NCBI GenBank assembly: GCA_014529385.2
Contig: CM043962.1
Coordinates: forward strand, 36,693,598 to 36,753,597
Length of the DNA stretch: 60,000 nt
Direction: 5' to 3'
Source of the DNA: Adiantum capillus-veneris
Taxonomy: Eukaryota; Streptophyta; Polypodiopsida; Polypodiales; Pteridaceae
Positions 24,118 to 34,118 of the stretch are shown here, piece by piece. Under the pieces are notes generated by a model that saw only the letters and a list, made by a program, of their open reading frames with translations, was not told the origin of the DNA and did not search any database. Made by a program: the position numbers and the translations under genes. How positions within the stretch are numbered: position 1 is the first letter of the stretch; each line of letters starts with the position of its first letter.

Positions 24118-25480
24118 AGAGACTCTCTCAAACTATGCTCATTGGCTCACTCAGTTGATCTACATGCAGCCATATCGGCTCTAGTGGTAGGTGATCATGT
24201 GTATCCATGCTAGAGCCTGCATATAAATCCCGTAGACAACTATGTATGGTCTGCAAAGCTCCATGAAGCATCATGCTAGTATCAGTCACCTTACGACTGA
24301 CAATTGGGTTGCTCATCCCATTGCAGCTGCTAGGTCGAGTCTCGACACTAGTAGGTCGTACATGAGACTCCCGAATGCTAATGGAATCTATGCAAACCTA
24401 GTTGTACTCACCTCCCTTGTGTTATCTACATGTATTGGATCAACAAGGCTACTCATCGCATATGGATGTGTCAACGCCGACTGGGATGGCTATATCCCTC
24501 TCACCCATAGGCAAAATTGTGTGCCCTAGTATCAAATCATCAGCCTTTAGCATGACCATATCAAAGAACTTCATGTTTGTCATCTCTGTCTGTGTCTCTA
24601 GGGAGAAGACCTGCTCTACCTCTGCATGCACAAACTCTAACAACACTTGTTGTGTCTCACTAGAGCACTATCGCTCTACCTCTGTCTCTACAGAGTCTAC
24701 TAGCACGTCTTGCACAGCTAAATGCTTTGTCTCGTGAGCATGGTGGAGCTCACCTCTACAATGGAGACACGTCTCGTTTCTTGCTCAAAGCATGCCAACA
24801 AAAAAACTGAGACTATGTCATCTTGAACCTCAGGCACATGCATAGGATATACCAAGCCACTACCGGCTCCTTTGGCAATCACTAATGAACCACAATGCAT
24901 CTGGAAAGACTGCTCTCTAAGCAATATCTGACAACCAAAATCTGCTAGCTGTCTCACTAAGATCAAGCTATGTCTCAGTTGAGGAATGTAGCGCACATTT
25001 TGTAGCGTGTATGATGCACCACTGGGCAAAGACAAACAAACATATCATGCACCCTCTATGTCAAACGCCAAACCATCGGCCAATTGCACACAGCCAAGTC
25101 TCCCACTAGAAAGTGTGATGAATCACTCATGGCATGGTGTGACGTGGAAAGCAGCATCGCTATCTAGTAACCACTGTGGAGAAAGTGTGCTATCCATAGA
25201 CATATCTGCAAGAGGTATACTGGAGGCAAGCATGACATCACCGTCACTGGCATAGATTGCCACTGGAACGGCCTCTCTAATATGTGTCACAACCGTATCT
25301 ACATCACGCATACATCTCCGCTGCTATCTCATACGTCTGAAACAACGGTGCCTAATGTGTCCGTGTGACCACAATGCCAGCATTGTATATATCGGCAAGA
25401 ACAAGACCGTCGTCTCTCACTATCACACATGCCTGCTGCCATAAGTGAACTCCAAAATGGCAACAAGGTGGGAGATCACT
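24118..25480 (-). pseudogene. Family-2 gag/protease-like polyprotein pseudogene
   Basis: Minus-strand pieces line up with the better copy at 47341-49170. A zinc-knuckle region (about 25400-25340) reads CWHCGHT then, after a one-base shift, GHIRHRCFRRMR. A protease-like segment reads PQWLLDSDAAFHVTPCHE (25123-25200), followed by SLPSGASYTLQNVRYIPQ and GCQILLREQSFQMH (24718-25035). The usual aspartic protease triplet D-S/T-G is D-S-D here. Downstream (24128-24720) is the low-complexity region typical of the family, ending near DTHDH, as in the other copy's DAHDH. No integrase or RT core is seen. Multiple stops and shifts make it dead. Confidence 0.75.
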
Positions 25481-27310
25481 CGACCACTACACAATCATGA
25501 AAACCATGACCAAATGCATCAAAATCGATGCTACATATGCATAAAACAACTCCACAATCTATTTTCTGCAAGCATAAACTGGGACAAACTACTCAACTGA
25601 GCGTAAAGTGCATAACCATATACGCAAGTAGAGAGCAAACTAGCTCAAAATGCATCCCACAACAGAAACTGCCGGCAAAAAACTGCAAAAAACCTGTGAA
25701 ACGTGTGACTGTCTATCTGTAGCCACACAAGCATACGATAATCCTCATTCCTGCGAGAGTGGGTACAAGAACACCAAATAGTATCCAAGCTTACAGAAGC
25801 TGTCAAAGTGAGAGTAAACACTTGATCACTATCAAAGTGGGAATATATCGACCGTTGTACAAGATGGCATAGCACTCCAAACTTTTATGGCAAGAAGACA
25901 GGGAAAAATGAATAGAGTTTCCTTTGCAAAATGAGCCAAAACTCAATGCAAACCACAAGCCAAAAAACTGCAGATAACTATGAGAATGGGAGTAAACTCG
26001 ACCACTAAACCATCAGAGAGTAAACTACAAATACGTGCAAAACATGGCGAGATCTACGGACAAACGGATAGAGTTTCCCCTGTATTTTGAGCAAAGTCTC
26101 AAAAAATCTCACCAAAATGTATAAAGATAGATTTTCAGTGTCTCAGTAAATAGATCCACAAAATGGTCTACATACGCTACCAAAAGCCTGGCAAAACAGC
26201 TCACTCGTGACTGAGTGACTCTATGGATGTATACCTGTCCAAAAAACACCTGTATATCTGCGAACCTGCGAACTATACCAAGCTCAAGCTATTTCCAAAA
26301 ATGCATACATAGCATAAAACTACACAAGATGGTGCCAAAAGCTCTCTGGAATGCTACACACACAATTGTACATGAGCACTACATGTGTCGCATCAGCTGT
26401 ACTGCAAAGATTGTGCAGCATGTGAGCAAAATCGTTGGGAAACTGGTACACACTACCTCATCGATCGGTAAACTTGTCAATCAAAAACACCTGCTAAGAG
26501 CTGAGCGCGCTCGAGGGAAAAACCCGCTCCGAAATGGGCTGTCGGAGTCATATGTGTTGGTGTGTGCTGTCAAAGCCAAAAACTAGGGAATCGTCGAAGG
26601 TCAAAAGAGCCAAGAGACTACGTCGGAACCGGGGGCCGCTCCGGATGGGGGCTAGAGGAGAGTCGATGCCGCTCTCACTCTATCATCTCTTGATGTGTTG
26701 AGGTTAGGAAATTGAGGATGTCCATTGGAGCCAAATCCACTTTGGTATGGCGTGGGAGAGAAGCCGATGACGAGGCTACGCCGGAGGAGAACCAAACCGC
26801 TCTTGCTAAGTCGAAGCCGAGGGAAAATGTCGTCGATGCCGTCTTCCACCATCGAGTGGAAGCACCAATGCCGTAGCTGCCTATGCTCAAAGACAAGAAA
26901 ACGCTCGATGTCGCCTTTCACCACCGGGCAGAAGCACGCTAACCAAATAGCCGCATGATTTGTGTCAAAACCGATGCGCCAAGCCATTAATGCTCAAAGC
27001 CTAGGCCAATGTTGAGCTAGTGTCAAGATTCAATATTGAGCCAATGTGAAACTGAGAAGAATGCCGAAACGCCGACACCGAGAAGAAGGCATCCGCGAGT
27101 TGCTCTCCAATACCAAGAGCTAGGGTAGAGGACGAGACAGCCGCGGGGAGAAACTGGCAGAGTGGATGATGTTGTTGTAAACCTGAGAGAGGATGTCGAG
27201 TTGATGTTGACTCGCTCTAAGCTCACACACTAGACCTGTGTGTGTGTACGCACATGCACGGAGAGTGCACGTGCCGTCTCTCTCTCTTCTCACTGCCTCT
27301 CGGAGCGGGG
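25481..27310 (-). mobile_element. Leader of the second family-2 element
   Basis: Rich in CCAAAA/GCAAAA words to about 26580, then GC-richer with repeated GATGCCG/GTCGATG words to about 27220, as at 715-965. No primer site or 5' LTR could be identified near its right end, so this end is truncated or too diverged. Short frames on both strands here have no domain. Confidence 0.5.
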
Positions 27311-27680
27311 AGGTCAAGGGCTATGATGGGAGTGAGGGCTTACACACATTAACTGTGTAAGTCAAGTTTTTTTTTAAAATGACAAATTTTGGAGATTTGA
27401 GAGATTCTGACGAGTTGCAGGCTTTGTCTTTTAACAAGCGAGTGTGTGTGGGTGTGTGGGCACTACTCGCTTTCTCCTACTCTAGCTTGCTTTGTACACG
27501 CTCTGTTTGTTGCTCCTCGCTTGACTTGCCTCAAGCGTGACTCTATGCAATTGCTTCAGCTCGTCGATGTGAAGCCTTTCAATTCATGCCCGCAGTTGAC
27601 CGACTGCAACTCGATGCCCGATTTGCTGCAAATGCCATCAAGCTCAACTGCCAGCTGCCCTTCTCACTGCCCGATATTGG
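27311..27680. other. No recognisable gene
   Basis: Lies between the family-2 leader and the broken left edge of gypsy A. A short frame (27446-27712) has no domain. Confidence 0.5.
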
Positions 27681-27900
27681 CTGTCAAGATCCTTCCCATG
27701 TGGCCCTCATGATGTGCTTGAAGTTTATTGCATAGGATTTAAAGGGGTCCAATGAAAATTTTGATGCATAAAAATAAATAATTACGTTCTTTCTGTCAAA
27801 GAGGAAAAAGAGGACACGTGTCCAAATGATATAATTAAATAATACGAGAGAGAGAGAGAGAGAGAGAGAGATAGACAGAGGTGGACCAAGCATGAGAGGG
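27681..27900 (+). repeat. Gypsy A 5' LTR, left part (5'-truncated)
   Basis: Starts at TGTCAAGATCCTTCCCATG, which matches position 40468 inside the intact 3' LTR, not its start. The first 515 bp are missing. It ends with GAGGG, the left copy of the duplication around the nested solo LTR, and includes a GA tract at 27846-27872 longer than in the 3' LTR. Confidence 0.9.
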
Positions 27901-29085
27901 TGTAACATTTAATGGTCTAGTGTAGCGGAAAATAGCATAGACATAGTGAGCATTTCATTAAAATAGATTCCTAATGAGCATAGCAAGAGTGGTTGGATGG
28001 AGAGAGCAACAAAAAGCATAAGACCTAGTTAGATAGGCATGACAATACTTCAAAAAGGGAGAGAAATTAAGCTACTGACAACAATTGAGGACCGGATTTA
28101 CATGGAGCCGGTCCCCCCTCCAAAAGGCTTTGTATCATAGGTTTCCCCCATCAAGGGAGACATTTTACAATACAATACTTTGTGTTCCTTCAATAGCTTA
28201 CTGGTGCAATGAAGATGGAAGCTTCAAGCACCAAGCTCACACTGGTAAAACACAACATCAATTCTCTCACGGTCTCAGACCCAAGACCTCACACACCTTT
28301 GAAGATGGTGAGAGCTAGCGGGGTATGAGAGTAGATCGAGAGGAAGAAGGAGTATTCTTACGAGAAAGAAGTGTGTCTTCTCACATAATCACTCATAATA
28401 GCTTAGCATAGCTTAGTAATTAGCATGGTAGAGGAGATGAGCATGCATTGGAGCTTGGCTCTTGGTTGGATTTGCATCAGAAAGCCAAGAGTTGTTGGTG
28501 TAGGCCTCCCTTCTCACAAGCTTGGAGTAGATGATGAGCTTTCCATTAAAGCTTGATAAGGAGATAGTCTTCTTTACTCCACACATGAGATTGTGTGAGT
28601 GTGTGTGTGTGATAATGCCTTGCCAAAATCAGCCCTCTCTCTCTCTCTCTCTCTTGGTCGACCCCTCTTTCTTTTTACTCATGCTGGCATCCCATTGGCC
28701 TCTGCAAAGCTTAGCCAATGACAATTAAGAAGCATAAGTGATAGCCTTGTGACATGTGTCCCCCTTTCCCCTTTTGTGAGAGTTAATTAATGCAATTAAA
28801 CTCTCATTGGACCCCTTAGTATTCTGGCCAATAGGAATCAGGCAAGCCATTGGGTTGCTGAATGCTCATTGGACCCCTTGGGAGACTGTCCAATAGTCTT
28901 CTAGGCAGCTTAGTTTCTATTGGTTCTTCTATCAAGTGTTTTTAAATGAATTAAACTAAATGTACTCTAGCCTAATTCTCATTGGTCCACCTCTATGGCC
29001 ACCCAATAGGATTTGAATGCACCTTGGGGGAAACTGGGCTAGGGAGCTGACATGTGTCCCCTATTCCCTTTGTGTAAAGGGAGCT

Positions 29086-29158
<73 letters not shown>

Positions 29159-29531
29159 CTCTCTCATCCCCTACTAAAAGGGCTTGCCCCCTCCAAGATA
29201 GGGATGTGGGAAGACTTTTGAGTCTTCCCACAAGCATCCAATTTACCTAGAGTTTGACCATTGAACATAACCTTTGAATTTTGGAACCTTAGCATTTTGG
29301 AAGTCTTAATGGGTTGAACCTTAGGGTCTTTGAAGCCCATTGTTGCACATTGCTCTTTTGCAAATGGCCCCCCTTTGGATCCCTATTTTCCCTCCTTTGG
29401 ATCCCTAATGTGACTGATCTGCCATCTTAACCAATATTCTAGCTTTTTCTCCTCTAGTACTTCCCCATATTACATGATTGGTTTAACATGAGAAAATCAT
29501 TTATGAGGATTAGATATTAGTTATTATGATA
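27901..29531 (-). repeat. Nested solo LTR of the gypsy chromovirus family
   Basis: On the minus strand it runs TATCATAATAAC...AAATGTTACA, 1631 bp, and follows the 5' LTR of gypsy B (51816-53369) along its whole length. It contains the same CCAAT-rich block, the CCGGCTCCATGTAAATCCGG block and a GT/CA microsatellite (29092-29156). It is flanked by GAGGG on both sides (27896-27900 and 29532-29536), and the intact 3' LTR of gypsy A has a single GAGGG there. There is no internal sequence: a solo LTR, the usual product of LTR-LTR recombination. The first dinucleotide is TA instead of TG, probably a mutation. Confidence 0.93.
29092..29156. repeat. Microsatellite (GT)n inside the solo LTR
   Basis: About 32 GT units; gypsy B has only nine CA units at the equivalent site (52195-52212). 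Confidence 0.95.
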
Positions 29532-30205
29532 GAGGGGGTATACTCTCCCCCCCCCCCCCCCCCCCCCCCCCCCCACATATACACACACACACACTCATTG
29601 TGAGAAGTCCAAAATGCAAGAGCTCCATCTCCTTCTCCAAGCTTGTGGAGAAGTTGCTTACACCAACACTCTTGGCTATGGAATGCAAATCCAACCAAGA
29701 GCCATGCTTCAATGCTTAAGCTTGCCATCTACTTCACCTTCATTACGATTCTATTATGCTATGCTAAGCAAGAAGAGTGATGATAAGTGAGGAACTATTT
29801 CTTTCTCCTATGAATGATTCTTCTTCCTCTTCCCTGCCCTCATTTCTCACTAGCTCTCTCCACCTTCAAGGTGTTGAGGCCTTGGGACTGAGGCTTGGGA
29901 TAGTTAATGCTTTTTGCAACTTTTATGTTATGCTCGTGATGCATGAAGCTTTCCATCTTCATTGCATCACCTAAGTCACACGGAACACAAAGATTGTATT
30001 GTATCAAATCTCTCTTGATGGAAGAATCTATAATACAAACGTCTTTTGGAGGGGGGACCGGCTCCAAGTAAATTCGGTCCTCATCTATTGTAATGTTCTC
30101 TAATAGTCTCTCTTACAAAAGTATTGTTCATGCCAAGTTGATTTAGTACTATGTTCAATTAAGTTCACCCTCTATGTTCTCAAAGTAATCTCTCATATTA
30201 ATGGT
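29532..30205 (+). repeat. Gypsy A 5' LTR, right part
   Basis: Resumes at GAGGGGGTATACTCTCCC and follows 40660-41310 of the 3' LTR to TGTTCTCAAAGTAATCTC. The last 50 bp or so and the primer site are diverged, so the right edge is approximate. Confidence 0.85.
29547..29574. repeat. C homopolymer, 28 bases
   Basis: Within the 5' LTR of gypsy A. The same place in its 3' LTR reads CTCTCCCACACAC, with only three C. Confidence 0.9.
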
Positions 30206-30595
30206 TCAGCGATCTTCTTCACCTTAAGTAGCCTATCAATGGTTGATTTTGTTAATTATACTAGGGTAAGTGCGACTGGGAACTATTATCAATTTTGTTG
30301 AGCCCACTAGTCCACTATGTGGGATATGGTGCACACCTCTGGAGCTTTGGTCTTAATAATGGGGTCTTTTTAGACTTGCCTACAGCTTTACCATTATTGA
30401 GCCATAAGAAGTTTAACAGGAGTTATCCCTCAACAATTCTGTTGTGTTAGACTTACTCCACTACTCTCTATAATTAACCAATTCGAGCCGTGGGTGTAGA
30501 TACTTAAGTGCTGATTTTCAAAGGCTAAGAGGAGTAGCAACTAAGGTTTTGAATTGCCAAAGAATACACTAAGTAAACACATAAGTATAATTAGC
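30206..30595 (+). other. Gypsy A untranslated leader
   Basis: Matches the leader of gypsy B (53383-53781) in phrases such as TTTGGTCTTAATAATGG.. / TGGACTTAATAATGG.. and AAGAGGAGTAGCAACTA. It leads to the gag ATG at 30596. Confidence 0.75.
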
Positions 30596-31960
30596 ATGGC
30601 TGACAGTAACCAAGAGAGTAGAATTAACATTGATAGCTTTGATTTTGCACATGAAGGTGCTAATGATGATGCCCCCATGTTTATCAATTATCTTGTTACT
30701 AGGTTACAGCAAGCTATCGGCAACCTTGCTTTGCAAGCAAAAGTTACTCAACAACTTAGTGCTTATGGGATTTCCCTTCCTCTCTAAGAAGAGAGAGAGA
30801 TGATGAGACCCCCAAAAGAAGACTCTCTCCCACACGAGAGGAGGAATCCAAAGAACAAGAAAGTAATGAATCCCTAAGTTCCTCTGAAGATGTGGCTCCA
30901 CGAAGACGGCGGTCTAGACGATAGCCAACTCCTCCCAAAAGGAAATGGTCAACAGACAATCCTTCTCCTCATCACTCCGAAAGGGAAGAGAGGAAAGAAA
31001 GGAAGAAAAGGTCAAGAAAGAGGTCACCCTCTTCTCCTTCTTCTTTACCTTCCTCCTCTTCCGAAGAAAGTTATGGCTATTTTCCTAGAGAATACAAGAG
31101 GCGAGGAAATCACAAATCACACCCTGCATGGCGAAGGTCACAAAAGCTCAAGAAGTTCAAAGAGGGAGGAAAGAGTATCTCTTTTCTCACCTATGATGGC
31201 ACCTTTGGTGCCACCGACAAAGTATTGGCCTTCATCCACCAATTTGATGCGACCTTTGGAGATGAGGGCTTCACAGAGTCCTCCAAGCTACACCATGTAG
31301 CTATGCACTTACAAAAATCGGCTCGTCAATGGTGGGATAGCCTTTGTGGCAACGACGAAGCCCCAAAGACATGGAAAACTCTACGAGTTTCCATCATGAA
31401 GCAATTCCTTGCAAGCGATGCAAAGCACAAAGTACTTACCGAATGGCGCAGTTTGAAGCTTCTCTCCCATAAGAAGTCTATTCACAAATATGTGGACAAG
31501 TTTTGGGATTTACATCTCAAGGCTACTGTCTTCCAAAAGATAGACTTCGCCGAGAAACAGCAACAATTTTGTGCGGGATTACCTTAAGAAATGGCCGAGT
31601 ATGTCAACTCCCAATGGCCTGGTTCTATCAGCAAAGTAATCCACCACGCCATGGTAGCTCCCCGCATCAATTTCCACCAAGGGACTAGACGGATTGGCAA
31701 GCCGATGGAAAACAAAGACAAAAGTGATGCAAAGGGAAAAACCAATGCCCAAAATTCTTCCAAAGGCAATTCCAATAACAACAACAATCGGCCCAAGGAG
31801 AAGGGATTTTACAAAGGTAAAAACAAAATCTCTCATGAAGAGTTTGAAGCTTTTTGCAAGGACAATAAGTGTTTTAATTGTGGGGAGCAAGGACATGGCT
31901 ATCGTTCTTGCCCCAAGAGAAATGCTAGCAGTGATACTCCTAGAGCTTCCACCATCGAAG
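30596..31960 (+). pseudogene. Gypsy A gag (capsid and zinc knuckle), interrupted
   Basis: Starts MADSNQESRINIDSFDFA, parallel to MADKRKDIEMNVDSFDFA of gypsy B. After QQLSAYGISLPL a stop occurs at 30785-30787, and more stops and frame changes follow. A basic/serine-rich stretch (SRKRSPSSPSSLPSSSSEES) precedes the capsid domain: GTFGATDKVLAFIHQFDATF, HVAMHLQKSARQWWDSL, then LTEWRSLKLL and YVDKFWDLHLKATVF, typical of retrotransposon gag. A stop follows FCAGLP (31585-31587). The zinc knuckle is intact: CFNCGEQGHGYRSC (C-X2-C-X4-H-X4-C) near 31870-31910. The intact protein would coat element RNA in cytoplasmic particles; this copy cannot make it whole. Confidence 0.88.
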
Positions 31961-32570
31961 CTCCAAAAGAGGATGCTCATTGCAAAGGATCACCTCTCTC
32001 CTATACTTGGGGAAAGGTAAGGGAACATGATGCCTTCATCTTGTTTAACCCTGGCTCTACTCATAACTTCATATCAATGGAGTTGGCCACCAAGTTGGAC
32101 ATTCAAGCTTTTGAGATGGGAGATACTGTAGCTGCTGACACAGCATTCAAGGGATAGCAAGCCTTTGTTACTCCCTTGATCGGGAAGTTGAGGCTTCATG
32201 TCCAAACTAGCTCGACAAAGAAGACTTTTTCATCTCTCCTCTCCACCATGAGGATGCTATCCTAGGGGCGCCATGGTTTAACCGCATGGCTGCCAACATG
32301 AAGTTCCCTGAAAGGAGAATCTACTTCACCTACAGGGGAAAGAGCATGTATATAGATGCTAATGAGTCTAGTCGTACTATACCACTTGTAAATTCATCGA
32401 CTTTTGATAAGTCAATGAAAAACTTGATTTTTGCGTACATGATTTTGTCAAAGAATCCACTAAAGACGCTAATGATTTATCAAATGAAAATCAAATTGAG
32501 CTCCTACCAGGAAGCTCACCGCCTAATAAGCCTCCTTATCGAGATTCCCAAGCTCAATAAGAGGAGATCA
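31961..32570 (+). pseudogene. Gypsy A protease region, degenerate
   Basis: REHDAFILFNPGSTHNFISM (about 32015-32080) lines up with a retropepsin active site; the catalytic Asp is Asn here (N-P-G-S). ELATKLDIQAFEMGDT follows, then a stop at 32155-32157. The linker toward RT (VKFPERQIYF-like, here MKFPERRIYFTYRGKSMYI, 32298-32360) continues in another frame. Not functional. Confidence 0.8.
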
Positions 32571-33811
32571 TGAGGCAAGTACAAGAATTGGTAGACAAAG
32601 GGATGGTGAGGCCTAGCTCCTCTCCCTTTTGTTCTCTAGTCCTTTTAGTGAAAAAGAATGATGGTACATACCGTATGTGTGTAGACTATCGAGCACTAAA
32701 CCATATCACTATCAAAAACGGATTTCACATGCCTTGGGTAGAAGATCTATTTGATAAGCTACAAGGCTCTACCTACTTCAGTAGGATTGACCTTCAAAGT
32801 GGCTATCATCAAATAAGGATAGTGGAAGATATCCTAAAGACCGCGTTTTGTACAATGTTTGGTCTTTATGAATATCCAGTCATGCCTTTTGGCTTGACCA
32901 ATGCGCCAGCCACATTCAATCATTTGATGGAGAAAATATTTTGATCCTACTGCAAGTTCACTGGAGTGTTCTTTGATGATATCATCATCTACTCCAAGTC
33001 CTTGGAGGAACACAAGCAACATCTCCAAGTGATTTTTCAAGCATTGAGGGAGAACAAGCTTTTTCTAAACCAAAAGAAAAGCGAATTTTTCCTTCAAGAG
33101 ATTCAATACTTAGGTCATGTTATCTCTCAAGATGGTATCTGTATGGATCCATCGAAGTTAGAGGTAATAAAAGCATGGCCTAATCCAAGAATTTACATGA
33201 GCTAAGAAGCTTTATTGGTATGTGTGCATACTATAGATGCTTCATAGCAAAATTTTCTCAAATAGTAGGACCATTACATGACTTAATAAAGAAGAACGTT
33301 AAGTATTCATGGACTGCTAAGGAGCAAAATGCTTTTGACAAGCTCAAAAAGAAGCTTACCTCTCAACTAGTCCTCATGCTTCCAGATATCTCAAAGCCAT
33401 TTGAAGTCCAATGTGATGCTTGTGGTGATTGCCTTGGAGTTGTCTTGCTTCAAGAAGGGCATGCCATAGCATATGAGAGCCGAAGGCTCAATACGGATGA
33501 ACGGGTCTTGGGAATTTATAAGAAAGAGCTTTTAGCTGTTCTACATGTCCTAGACACATGGAAGCACTATTTATTGGGGACTCCATTCAGTTTACAAACA
33601 GACCACCAAAGTCTAAAGTACTTCATGACGCAAACCAAACTTTTCGACAAACAAATGAGGTGGGTAAATTTTCTTTCATAATTTTATTTTCATATTGCTC
33701 ACATTGTTGGTAAGCATAATCAAGTGGCCAATGCACTTTCACGACGACTAAAATTTAATGCGGTGTCTATAGCAACTCACAATGGTCTATCTTCTTTGAT
33801 AGATGAGTATG
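32570..33811 (+). pseudogene. Gypsy A reverse transcriptase and RNase H, interrupted
   Basis: RT runs from [19 protein letters not shown] through [35 protein letters not shown] (first catalytic Asp), [12 protein letters not shown] and, after a TGA at 32942-32944 in the same frame, FFDDIIIYSKSLEEH (the FDD catalytic pair), then FLQEIQYLGHVISQDGI. A frameshift near 33200 separates RNase H (33220-33681): FEVQCDACGDCLGVVLLQ, AYESRRLN, YKKELLAVLHVLDTWKHYLL and TDHQSLKYFM carry the expected acidic residues. A stop at 33679-33681 interrupts the following FHIAHIVGKHNQVANALS. The frame reaches the integrase N-terminus (SIATHNGLSSLIDEYA), where the copia element is inserted. RT and RNase H would turn element RNA into DNA; several breaks make this copy dead. 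Confidence 0.9.
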
Positions 33812-33816
33812 CTACT
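33812..33816. other. Target-site duplication, left copy (CTACT)
   Basis: CTACT here and at 38994-38998 flank the copia element exactly. Confidence 0.95.
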
Positions 33817-34043
33817 TGTTGGATTTAGGGTTGCAGAGAAACACACACAGATTGGAGAAGACAAAGGAAGCTCAAGGCACACAATAGAGAGTGTGTTACT
33901 TAGTGTGCAATGGAAAGATTGATAGCCCTAGAGTGATGGGTGTATATACAATGCACGAGGGAAAAAACCTCCTAAAGAGGGAAAAAATGCCCCGGTGGTC
34001 CTAGTGTGTTCACACACATCACTACCACATGTATATGGTAACA
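33817..34043 (-). repeat. Copia 3' LTR
   Basis: 227 bp, TGTTGGATTTAG...TATGGTAACA on the plus strand. Confidence 0.96.
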
Positions 34044-34055
34044 AATCCCCCCTGG
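34044..34055 (-). other. Copia polypurine tract
   Basis: Minus strand CCAGGGGGGATT directly next to the 3' LTR; primes plus-strand DNA synthesis. Confidence 0.85.
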
Positions 34056-34118
34056 AGTGATGCGGTGAACGAGAGCTGGCACATGAGTAAAGGGAAGTGC
34101 CATGCCCTAAGGACAGGA

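Noticed and set aside
28085-28318. Short plus-strand frame beside GGCTTTGTATC
   Set aside because: Lies wholly within the reversed solo LTR at 27901-29531.
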